Under the pieces are notes generated by a model. It searched no databases. It worked only from the letters and a program-made list of their open reading frames with translations, and was not told the DNA's origin. Below are positions 1-10,029 of a DNA stretch of 64,000 nucleotides, piece by piece (position 1 is the first letter of the stretch; the number at the start of each line of letters is the position of its first letter). The stretch spans positions 40,849,115 through 40,913,114 of the forward strand of contig NC_045138.2 in NCBI RefSeq assembly GCF_008831285.2. Reading direction: 5' to 3'. This DNA is from Nymphaea colorata. Its lineage: Eukaryota > Streptophyta > Magnoliopsida > Nymphaeales > Nymphaeaceae. The translations under genes and the position numbers were made by a program.

Positions 1-193
1 CCAAATCCGTTTGCCTCGGAGCATGCCAAGTGCTCTGTATCTCCACCAATAACTGTCCTACCCATTACTTCAACCAGTATAAAAGAAGCAAAGCCCACCT
101 CCCTCTACTGGCTTTTGCTTTTCTAATGCCGAGTGTGACATCGGTGCATCATAAACTTAGATGGTCCAATGACTTAATATCCATGTACAAGTG

Positions 194-327
194 GCAGGGA
201 TAGAGCCAGAAATTCTTCAGGAGGGCTAAATTAAAGTTTTTAAATTTTGATAATGGTCAAAATATCATTTTTCAAAATTTTTATATAAGACAAGTAAAAT
301 TGCCAGCCCCCTTGGCTCGGCGCCTGC
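194..327. mobile_element. MITE-like inverted-repeat element
   Basis: The left end GCAGGGATAGAGCCA and the reverse complement of the right end (GCAGGCGCCGAGCCA) match at 11 of 15 positions. The 134 bp between them is AT-rich and has a core 'atcatttttcaaaatttttatata' type motif that recurs at about 36365 and, in diverged form, inside the element at 44787-44951. No clear target duplication is seen. It is non-coding and probably a decayed non-autonomous DNA transposon. Confidence 0.5.
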
Positions 328-2773
328 AAGGCGGGGCCTTCTACTGCACCTCTGCATGATCAGGTATGCTGAGGCATTTGTCCCACCCTCAATAATCAAC
401 AAATGGTGTGGTTGGAGTCAACGTAATGGCAACATTTATTTTGGCCAGCTGTTTTGCAGTGTGGTGTTCTGCGTTTCTTTGGCAAACACAGCCATTACCT
501 TTTGCTCGACCTTTTTACTCTTCGTTCAGGAATTTGAGGTTGTTAGTGAGAAGAACTCAAAGATGTTTGGTAAATCTTCAAAAGGAGTGATAAAATGGCC
601 TTTATTGTACAAGTGCCCATGAAATGAAGGGAAAATCTGATGTTGCTAAGAAATATTATTTGAAGATAAGCAGAGATCAGAAACTGCAGGAGGCCGAACC
701 TTCAGTGAAAGAGGAAGGTGAAATTTCTGAAACAGAAAAACGTGAAAAAATATCACCAGTACAAGGAAAAGATTAATCAAGAAACCAAAGAAGACAAGCG
801 GAGAGAGTGGTGTGCAGATGTTATTCTGATGAATTGCGTACACTGAGGTGCCTGGAAAAATCGCAAACCACAAGTGACAACCATTCAGAAACAAAACAAG
901 AATATGCAAGTGATTCCAGGTGATTTTCATGGGCACTCAACACAAACATCTGGCCCCATTAAGAGTTCAATCACCCGAATGCTCAAAACCGACGAGACCC
1001 AAACAAAGTGTCAGCCGAGCTCTCCAATGGTGTGGAATGATCTCAGCTGTGGACTGGATTCACATGTGCTGAGTAAAGCCCTGAAAATTCTACAGTTCAG
1101 TCAAAGGATTGATAGTCTCTGGTTCTTTCATCCCCAAAACCAGGATATGAAAACTCAAACCTTCCGAGGCACCCAATGTTTGAAGCTACAATTCAGTCAA
1201 GAATCAAGAGGAGAACACATGCATATCTGATAACCTGCTGACCCATCTCAATACCACAGCGAAAATCTCCTTTCCTTAATACAGGGTGCCTCTGATACCA
1301 TATTGGAAGTATGGAATGAATAAAAGAAGTAGAAGATACAAGCTGTTCTGGATGAAGTTTTCCCTTCATTCAGTACCCCAACCAGGAATTGTGAAAAGAA
1401 TATAAGGGTGCCTTTTCTCAGCCCTATAAGAGAAACTACACTTGGATTAAAGTAGTCTTCATACAGATTATGGCACAGCATCAAAGCTGAAATACCCTCA
1501 AGGATAACTCTAAGCAGCAATAAAGGGCAAGTAGAAAAGGGCATACGTACATTAGGATGCAATTTTCAGCAGAGAATGTGAAGAAGACAAAAGGATAGCA
1601 TGATAGATAAGTGCCAGCGAGGTTAGTGAGTGACCCCTAAACCTTTAATAAGTTAGAGGAGGTGAGGGTTTGATAGTTGTATCTTGACATAATCCTGGTG
1701 AGCATCTGCAAGCACCAACAAAGCAAATAAATAAAAAAGTGTATCAGCTGGCTGGCGTACGATGTTCCATCTTTCAAGAAACCTTGTCCTGCATAACTGC
1801 TTGTATCATTTGCTAATATTCAAATGTTACGTTCTTCACCGGTGCTGTATAATGGAATTTTTTATGTTCCAGTATAATTCAGTACCTTTGGGCTAGCAAT
1901 TGAAGTAAAAGCTGCAAATATTATAAAGCAGATGTGCTTTACAAGCACCTGTGGTATTAGTCACATTATTCCATTTTTATGTTGGCCAGTAGTTATCGGT
2001 CTCTTTTAGAATGGAAAGAATTGGTGCTCTAAATTGCACATGCATTATCTCAACGCCGATGGCACCTGTGACTACAGCAAACTGGAAGAATGAGTCCATT
2101 ACAGGGTTCTTCAGATAAAACCTACAGTGACTAACTCTGACATGTTATGCTGCAGACTGCAGAATCGATAGATATTTATCCACATTTATAGAAACAAAAA
2201 CTTTTGGACATACATATGCTTGGATCTGGAAGAGGTTTCCCACACATTAGAAACAGGAATATATATCAGATCTCCTGTTTGAAACAGGATTGCCGTAGGA
2301 AACGGTATTTTTCTGTCCTGTTGTGGCTCTGGATGCTCTTAACAAGGGACGCCATGATATGGCATGTAAAGATGTAATTAATTATCCGGACAAATCTGAT
2401 GCGTTAAAAGATGCTTGTGGTAACTTTTTGTTGGCTCATCAAAGAAACAAAAATCACTCCCCTGTGTTTCATACTGTAACTTCTTTTGAAAAAAAAAAAA
2501 TTGAAAAACCATTTTTTTCAACGTATTTTAGGCGGGAGATTGGGGGGTGTTGGTTTAACTTTCCGTGCCTACACCGCTTCACAAGTGTAAAACTCTGAGC
2601 AATTAATTATTTATACCATTGGAAGGTTTCTTTTTCCAACAAGTAACAAGCTGTTAGGAGGAGCAATGGCTTTTTTGCATGGACAACTGCAAACCATTTT
2701 TGTCTTGTAAGTTGCATTGAAGGCCAAGGCTTGGATATGAAGCATAGAAGAGAATATATTCGTTCTTTGAATC

Positions 2774-2776
<3 letters not shown>

Positions 2777-2805
<29 letters not shown>
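2777..2805. repeat. (TC)n microsatellite
   Basis: An uninterrupted run of TC dinucleotides, about 14 units, in the region upstream of the CYSTM gene. Confidence 0.95.
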
Positions 2806-2808
<3 letters not shown>

Positions 2809-3160
2809 AAGGGGCTCACAGATATTAGAAAAATTGTATCTCTGAGCATCTCACCGGATCTGAACTTTGGTGGTTGTACAACTGTGACTTCTTTTAAAGA
2901 TAGTATATGTGATGGCTATTGGAATTTTCTCATCAAGACTGTGTACTGATACTTTTGAATGGTGGACGCTTTACATTTCAGACTTCTGGCCAGGAGGACT
3001 ACCATCGATTTTGTGGTTGGCCAAATTTAGGTTCTGGAGATCATATTCCAAGCTGATATTGCCAGAAGGAGCACAATATATACAAATAGACGTATTCATC
3101 TCGAGAATATTAAATTCGGAGTCGAAGTTAGATGAGAAAGGGTAGTTTGGAAGTCAAAAG

Positions 3161-3450
3161 ATGAGGTTGACAGTGGTGGAGTCAGGAATCTTGGTGGGAG
3201 TTTCCAGTGCACACGGTTTCGTTGGATCAACAATGGATTTTGTAAGAAGAAAGCGAACGCAAGAAGATAGAAGAAAGAAAAAAGAACACAAAGGAATAAC
3301 CGAAAGTGAGAAAAGGAAAAGAAGCATATTGCTAAGCACGAAGCAAAGCTGAAGAAGAAAAGAACTCTTTATGCGTTCAGATTAATTAAACCCGACCATG
3401 CGAATATGCCATCACCGGAATGTACATATATAAAGCCAAGACATGATAGC
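3161..3450 (+). pseudogene. Frameshifted Lys/Arg-rich coding fragment
   Basis: From 3161 a frame reads through a strongly basic segment (RRKKKEHKGITESEKRKR) and then stops near 3352. Moving by one base at about 3320 gives a second open stretch that continues in the same style (KHEAKLKKKRT) to a stop near 3450. That second part runs into the TATA box of the downstream CYSTM gene, so it is unlikely to be a live exon. It is probably the tail of a decayed gene encoding a Lys-rich protein. No family is assigned. Confidence 0.3.
3427..3434 (+). promoter_or_regulatory. TATA box of the CYSTM gene
   Basis: TATATAAA lies 78 bp before the predicted ATG at 3512, a normal spacing for a plant core promoter with a short 5' leader. 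Its presence is independent support for the three-exon model that follows. Confidence 0.6.
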
Positions 3451-3511
3451 GAGTAACTGTGCAACAGGACATACTCTGGACTAGTTGAGTTAGCTCCATC
3501 CTTCCTCCAAA

Positions 3512-4494
3512 ATGCCTCCCTCTGATACGCAACAGGCAGAGCAGCAGCAGAAACCCCCACCAGGTTCACTCCCTTCTTCTGTCTTTACAAGTATTTCCGA
3601 CTCATTTTTCTTGGAATCCACATCATAAACATGTTCATCATAAAGAAGCACCACTTGAGACATGTTTTTGCAAGTTGGTAGTTCTTTATGCCTGAGTATG
3701 CATGAAAAACCATAGGCTGTTGATCTTCAAACACTGAAGGCTTGCATCATGTATCTTATTAATCGAGAGATGACAGTCTAAGAGGTTAATTTTTCAATTC
3801 CAGTAAGCAGAACACATGTCTGTGCTCTTATGCTCAAGTGTCGCTTCTGTTACTAGGGTACCCTCAGCCTCAAGGGGATTCTCCTGCTCCAAAGAAGTCC
3901 AGGCGCCCAAGAACAGCAAAGAAAGGGGAGAGAGGATTCCTTGAAGGATGGTAAGCTAAGCAGTTGCACCAGCGTCAATACCATTTATGATTTATACGTT
4001 GAGATGTTTAACTCCTTTTAATATTTTTCCTTTTTTTATTTACTTGAGCAACCAAAAAGAAAAAAAAAGAGAGAAAAGAAGCGATTCCTCTCAAAGTGCT
4101 GGCCTCTTTTCTCTGTTCCCTCCTTGATAGTAAGCTGCAGTTAGGCAAAATTTCTGCCAGATTATGCTAACCAAGACCTGAATCAAGTATTGAATTCTCA
4201 GCCTCCTTTAAGGTTTTGAGGTCATCCTCCTAGTCAGGTGGCTGAGAGACTGATTTCTTCTGATAAAACGTCAAATTCTCTACAGGTGAAAAGTGAATTG
4301 GCAGTTACGTGTAAGAACATCTTTAGCCAAGAAACTTTTTCCAAGGGGATTCTTTGCGATGCAAACAGCCTTCATAAGCAAAATAAACCCTTTTCATCTA
4401 CTCCAATATTAACTTCAATCTAATCTTCTTTTGTCACCACTGCAGCTTGGCGGGGCTTTGCTGCTGCTGGCTTTGCGAGGAATGCTGCTGCTGA
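3512..4494 (+). CDS. CYSTM cysteine-rich membrane peptide
   Basis: Spliced model: exons 3512-3563, 3857-3950 and 4446-4494, all with GT-AG introns, 195 nt, 64 residues. Residues 1-18 are Gln/Pro-rich and end in PPPGYPQPQG, the Tyr-Pro-rich N-terminal style of the family. A basic linker (KKSRRPRTAKKGERG) follows, then the C-terminal block GFLEGCLAGLCCCWLCEE ending in three cysteines. That block matches the CYSTM module (GF.EGC.A.LCCC...). The last intron splits the Cys codon of EGC. Family members are small tail-anchored or membrane-associated peptides linked to stress tolerance and to palmitoylation or cysteine clustering. A TATA box sits 78 bp upstream. The exons are too short for simple ORF calling. 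The main risk is the exact start and end of exon 1, because its N-terminus is low-complexity. The motif and phase agreement make the gene likely. Confidence 0.82.
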
Positions 4495-5234
4495 TTGCGT
4501 GACTGGTGCAGATGGCGATACGAATCTAGCTACCTGATTACCAACCATTAGTGTGTAACCTTCCTTTTGTGGGAGTTAACAATAACGTTGCATCATGTCT
4601 ATGTTCTAAGCTCTAGATCTGTGAAGAAGTATGGCGATAAGATGGTTTTGTGATGAATAAAGTGGTTGTCAGTTTCTTGTAAGCAAATATGGTCTTTCAA
4701 GTATTTCCTACAGTAATTACTGGTCAAATGCACACAGACAAATACAATATTTAGAAAATGGAAAATAGAATAAAAATTTAAACAAAAGATATGTGATGAG
4801 ATGCTTCGTATCACCTTGTAATTTCTCCTGAATTATAGCCAATTACTGCACAAAAGTGTCTTGCTTCTAATTTCTAACTACTCTCGAACCCTATAATAAT
4901 GAACTGATTGAAATTTGCAACTACACAAAGAAATAATATTTTACAGAGGAAAGTGTGTGCGTGAGCAAAATGCGAAGAAATGTCTTCACACAGGCTGCAG
5001 AACGAATCCAGCAATCCGAGTTCTTTTTTTTTTTTTTTTTTGCTTTATTAATCAAGTAAAGTTCAAGTCAATATTTAAACTTGACAAATAAAATAAGTCG
5101 ACCTCGAATCGTGTATGCTCGGCTTGAGCAAGATCGATTAGTCTCTTAAAATCATACTCGTTATATAAAATGTTTTTCAAGTAATGGTCATTATTTGTGG
5201 GTTTTCAAGTGGAATGTCCCACCTTCAGAACCCT

Positions 5235-6080
5235 TCAGGGGGCGTCTGGATGACAACCTCAAAAAATTAGTTTTCACAACAAAACCTGGTTTTGTTAAAA
5301 CCTGATTTTTAAAGTAGTTTTCAGAACCGGGTTTGCTTGTTTGGATGGCAAGGCAAAAACCCGGATTTCACTTTTCAAAACATGGTTTTTGTTTGGATGA
5401 CAAAGGAAATAGAATTTTGAAAACCTGGCTTGTACATGAGTTCCTAATAACATATCAAGATAAACATAAAGCACTCAAAAGGCACAACAAGGCTATTTAT
5501 ACTTTGAATTCGCTTATTCAAAAGAAACTCAATTCAGCCACCTTTGTCCAGATTTGAATCCTTCAAGCCGACTCAACTTTACTTTGTCTACACCAGCTTA
5601 CATTAGAAATCGTTGTATGAAACCAAATCATAATGACAATCACAACAAAAAAAAGGGTAAGAGAGAGAAACTTTTACTTTCTTTTACTTTTTTTTTTTCA
5701 ATAAAATTTGAATTTAAGCCCCACAATTTATATTATGAAAATGGCTCAAATGAGGAACTTAATGCTTCATTACCACAGAATGTCTACACCACCAAGTAAG
5801 TATTATGCTTCACAAAGCTTCATGTTAGTTTAAAATCGAACTCAGTAAAATTCTCAAAAATGAAAACTAGCTATTTGAAGCGTGATGTTGCACATGAGTA
5901 ACTTAAAAAACATAACTTTCTTGCAAAGACGTGACATCCAAGATAAAAAGTGTGTTTATGCTATGAAATAACTGTTGTCCTGGAGAAGAAACATGAGTTC
6001 TGGATGAAAAATCTGGGGGTCCAGGTTTTTCATTGCCATGTCAAAAAAAAAAACCTTGTTTTGTGAAACCTGGGTTTGTC
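5235..6080. mobile_element. Possible hAT-like MITE remnant
   Basis: The segment begins with a GGGGGCGTCTGGATG-type sequence, typical of plant hAT miniature elements. It contains repeated 'GTTTGGATG' and 'AAACCTGG' motifs near 5285-5400, and ends (about 6015-6080) with inverted copies of the same motifs ('ccaggtttttcattgcc', 'gtgaaacctgggttt'). Terminal repeats are imperfect and no target duplication was found, so the borders are approximate. Confidence 0.35.
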
Positions 6081-7042
6081 TGTATCTTTTGTTCATATAT
6101 TAATAAAGAAGCAAACCCCTTCATCAGCAAATTGTTTCCTTGGCAGGAGCCTTTCTTTTGTTTCTCTTTTTTTCAAGATTTTGAAACAAAAAGATTCAAA
6201 TAACTGTTTTTATGTATGTTTCGCATGCTACTCAGTAAGTAGGAACAAGCCTGAGCCTCAGTTTAGATGATTCTCACAGAAATCTCGCAATTTTCGAAAA
6301 TCTCATGATATTTACGAGAGAAATAAATAAAACGAAAATATCGAGAAAATCTCATGTTATTTTTGAACATCTTGGTAGATTTTTTCACCACTTTTCACGA
6401 TTTGTTATATTTTTTTCACTTTTTATTAGTTTCTCATTCATTTTATTTATTATACTTTTTAGGATTTTTAGTTTTTTTTTTTAATTTTCAGAGATTTTTT
6501 TTTGGAAAGTTTTTTTGGGAAAAACAACTTAGCCAAAATTATACCCCAAAAAAAAAAACATGACGATATTTTCTGGAGAATGATATTTATGACAATAGTT
6601 TAAATGTTGAAAAAAAAAAGTAGCTTCTAATGAGACTGATTTCTAGACAGACTAGACTGCGAATCACGGGTTCTGCTAAAACGTTACACACCGCTTACAC
6701 TGTGTTCTCGAGACCGCCGTGGTTCACAGTTACCAGTCAGCCGAAATCCATATCCAGTTATATGTAAGAATCCAGATCCGGTTTGGGAACTTTTCACCCA
6801 AAACTTGGCAAGATATTGCTTCCCGATATATTTTGTAGTTCAGTTCTGTATCACATATTTACAATCCAAGTCTGAGTCTTACCACAATCCACTTGATCAT
6901 CAATCTGCCTTATTGGTCAAACATAATAATGCTAAGAAGATGCATCCTAGGTGTCAACTTTTTGCTAAGACTCAGACCCCACCATGGTTGCTTCTCCTCT
7001 TACTGCAAGCACAGTCCGACTGGTAAACAAGTAGGTTCAGGT

Positions 7043-7229
7043 CACGGGCGGAGTCAAGATTTTTTTTCAGGGGTGAGACACAGTCCAACTTTTGAATTCA
7101 AGTGAAGCCAAACTAAATCCGAATCCAAATGACCAAACTAAAAATTTTCATTTTTTTCAATGTGTGTTTTTTTTTTCAATTTGTTGGGGTGGGGCCATGG
7201 CCTAGGCAGGCCCCCTCCCTCCGCCCGGG
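7043..7229. mobile_element. Dispersed repeat, copy 1, with GC-rich ends
   Basis: The ends CACGGGCGGAG and (reverse complement) CCCGGGCGGAG match at 10 of 11 positions. Flanks tcaggtca and tcagatcc agree at 6 of 8 positions, hinting at an old 8-bp target duplication. The interior shares 'acacagtccaac', a T-rich core and 'gggtggggccatggcctaggca'-type sequence with 24441-24622. It is non-coding. Confidence 0.5.
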
Positions 7230-8469
7230 TCAGATCCTTCACCCAAATATTACAATTCTCCATTATTTTCATAAGCAGAAGATGCTTGTAAAAGAACTGA
7301 GTCTTTCTTCTACCTTAAAGGTTTTAGGGCTACTTAGAAACTTAAGTGAATTACATGACACACCAATCAACTAAAGTACTGGGCTCTTAAAGATGTTTAT
7401 ATGTAAAATTATTTCTCATCTCTTGGAAAAGCAAGGGGAGAAAGTTCACAATCCAAAAGTTCTTGGATATAAGGCCAAAGAACTACCATCACTGACAACA
7501 CGTACGCTGACGACCGTTTCCAGTAAAATCTCTCGATAATAAAGTTGTCAAAGTTCTCGTTCTGCAGAAAAAGAGTACAATCGGTTTGGGATGGGAGCAA
7601 GAGACATATAGTCGGTGGAGAATTTTTACCCCTTTCTCTACGTTCATGAACCTTGTAGAGGCCATGCAGAAGGAATGGCTGTGGTAGAGTGATCGTTTAT
7701 CGCTTTATCCATCCCCTCATCTCCAAGTTTTTCGTTTGAGGTCAGGATGATGTTGGGCATTTGTGGTTCTTGTTTTATTACGTGTTCTTGTGCATGTTCG
7801 CCTTTGCTTTCATCTTAGCCTGATTTCGTACCCATGAAAAATTTCATTGAGAGGCTTTTAATTTTCTTCACAGTTTTAATAATCTCATCTTTTGTTTTTC
7901 TACTTTTTAGTACTTGCCTAGGCATTTGTAAGATTTTTGGCTCAAGAAAAAAATAAAATAAGTCATTATTATGATTATTTTAATATGGGGACATTAATAC
8001 GAATGTTTGATACTTTGGTGTTTTAAATTGCTTTTCTCTGTGCTTCATCCTCGAGCAGTTTATGCATGTAGGAGGCACTCCAAAGTTCTTCATGATATTA
8101 AATGCCCTTCGTGTGATTTTGATAAGTTCAAACTAAGGCCCTGTTTGATGGTTTTCTGGTGAACCTTGTTACTGAATCTGAGACGTTGGAAAATGTTGGA
8201 AGCTGGTGAATATTAGGTAAAAGATTTGTCTCCATAAAGACTACAAAAACAAAAGCATGCACACATGTATATGAAAGTTTATTTGCAAGACGTCGTGATT
8301 TATCATCTTTTCTTTCATGCTTTCATCTACTTTTTCCCTCTGTTCTTTTTCTTTTTTCCTTTTTCTAATTTGCATTAAGATCAATGAAGTCTAAGGAAGA
8401 AAGAGACTTGAAATCCCAGTCTTATTCTGAGACTGATTTTTATTAGTTTTCTTTCCTCTACACAATAGA

Positions 8470-8693
8470 GCAGCGTTTGTGGCCTCTCAAAGGCGTTAGT
8501 CCTTCTTATCTGCCACCTGGACAAGAAGGCAAAAAGGTTTGGCCCACTACCTACCCATTAAATTTGCAAGTTAGCGCCGTCTCTTTTTGGCCTCGTTCTA
8601 TCTCATTCCCGCATCTGTGGGAGTGCCGCGAGTCTGACGAGGTGGTGGGAGCGAGGAGCAGAGACGCACACCACACAATTGTGATATAGCCCT
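8470..8693 (+). promoter_or_regulatory. Candidate 5' leader exon of AGT1
   Basis: This block is more GC-rich than its surroundings and ends at a good splice donor (cct|GTGAGTT, intron from 8694). A matching acceptor (ttttttgcag) ends at 9917, 113 bp before the AGT1 start codon. Splicing 8694-9917 would remove the upstream ATG at 9869, whose frame overlaps the AGT1 start. This is inference only. Confidence 0.3.
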
Positions 8694-10029
8694 GTGAGTT
8701 TTCTATCCCTTCTCTTCACTCCCACAGAAGCTCCATGAATTCTGCAGATTAATGATCTCTTCTGCTGTTTCTCTCCTGGTATCGGTACTGATTTTGATAT
8801 TTATTTTCTAAGATCGAAGAGCTTTATATGCTGATTGCGGTCTTAGTTCAACGTACTAAAATTTATTTCAGAAAGTAGCTTTTGTGAGAATTTAAGTCCA
8901 TGTCAATGATCCCACAAATCTTGATTGAGCTTAGTGTGGGGAGTCAAATTCTAGCCTTGTAAGTGTGGGGAACTTGAGACGGAGTCTTTAATGGGTTGGT
9001 TTTGATGGATTGTGAAACGTCGTCCCTCATGGTGTTGATAACACAGCAAGACCATGATGGTAACAGAATGGCTTGTGCGACGGTGTCGCTAATACAACAG
9101 TTAAGCAACAATGAATGGGTTTAATGGTTCTGCACCATGATTTTCTTTAGTAAATCAACCTCCCCACGTTACTACATGATGTGTAGGGAATCATCAATCA
9201 GCAAGCGTTTAGTGAGGCACTCTGTTCCTATCAGTAGTTCTGCAAAGTCTGACGAAAAAGGAAAAAGGAGAAAAAGGAAAGAAGGTTATGAACTACGGTG
9301 GTTATCAGGGCATTAGCAATAGCTAAACTACTGATCAATTCTTAGATAACTCATGCAATAACTCGTGGGCCTGTCTGTTTTTGTGTGTGGTTCAGCAGTG
9401 CAGAGTGTTGCTTATTTTTTCCTTGTTTTCTCAACTTCATCGGTTGGTGAAACTTGAAGATGGCGAATCCGTGCAACGAGAGTCGTAATCTTAGAAAGAC
9501 GAAAGAGGTGCCGATATGGACTCTGTCATGTGCTTATGGTTCTTAAAATTGAATAAATTAATAGTGAGCACCGCGTTCTTATTCCCATATATCTAAATAT
9601 GATATAAGTTCGTAGTGATGAGTTGAATATGAATCAATCTATTTGAACGCGAAAGCATGCATGTACATCAATTAAACATAGACGATTTACAGGGGAACCG
9701 TACTAGCCACTCACATATTGCAGATGTTATGTAACGGTTTGAAAATTACCTGAGTTGGTCCAAATTATACACAAGGATTGAGAGCCTGTCAATCATTCGT
9801 TATTAGTTACTACAAGAGAGCATGCATATGAAAAATTCACCACTGACTGTTCATCCTGTTTTTTTGCCATGGGTGAAGTTTCTCATTATCGGGGTTGTAT
9901 GTGGAAATTTTTTGCAGGCAAAGCTCCAGCAGCAGGTTTGGTAGGGAAAAAGATAAGAAAAGACGAGGAGAAGAACTCTATCCGGATTCATCTGTTACTG
10001 TGGTGTACATCAGCAGTAGGTGAGACAAG

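Larger units (their letters stand above)
1..3426. other. Intergenic, coding-like debris, no intact gene
   Basis: No intact gene is recognised. The stretch holds a MITE-like repeat (194-327), a (TC)n tract (2777-2805) and three short coding-looking pieces on the + strand. One at about 622-777 is Lys/Glu-rich and ends in a stop. One at about 2315-2450 reads as an uninterrupted 40-residue stretch and then runs into a poly-A tract. One at 3161-3450 is very Lys/Arg-rich and needs one frameshift. They could be remnants of one decayed gene with a charged low-complexity domain, but I cannot name the family. Confidence 0.4.
4495..10029. other. Intergenic DNA and AGT1 leader region
   Basis: AT-rich DNA without a recognised gene. 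It includes the CYSTM 3' flank, a poly-T tract (about 5023-5041), a Leu/Phe-rich spurious reading frame in T-rich DNA (about 6354-6560), two repeat elements (5235-6080 and 7043-7229) and a lone MITE-like end GGCCCTGTTTGATGG at about 8138. The more GC-rich 8470-8693 block is a candidate 5' leader exon for the aminotransferase gene. Confidence 0.5.
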
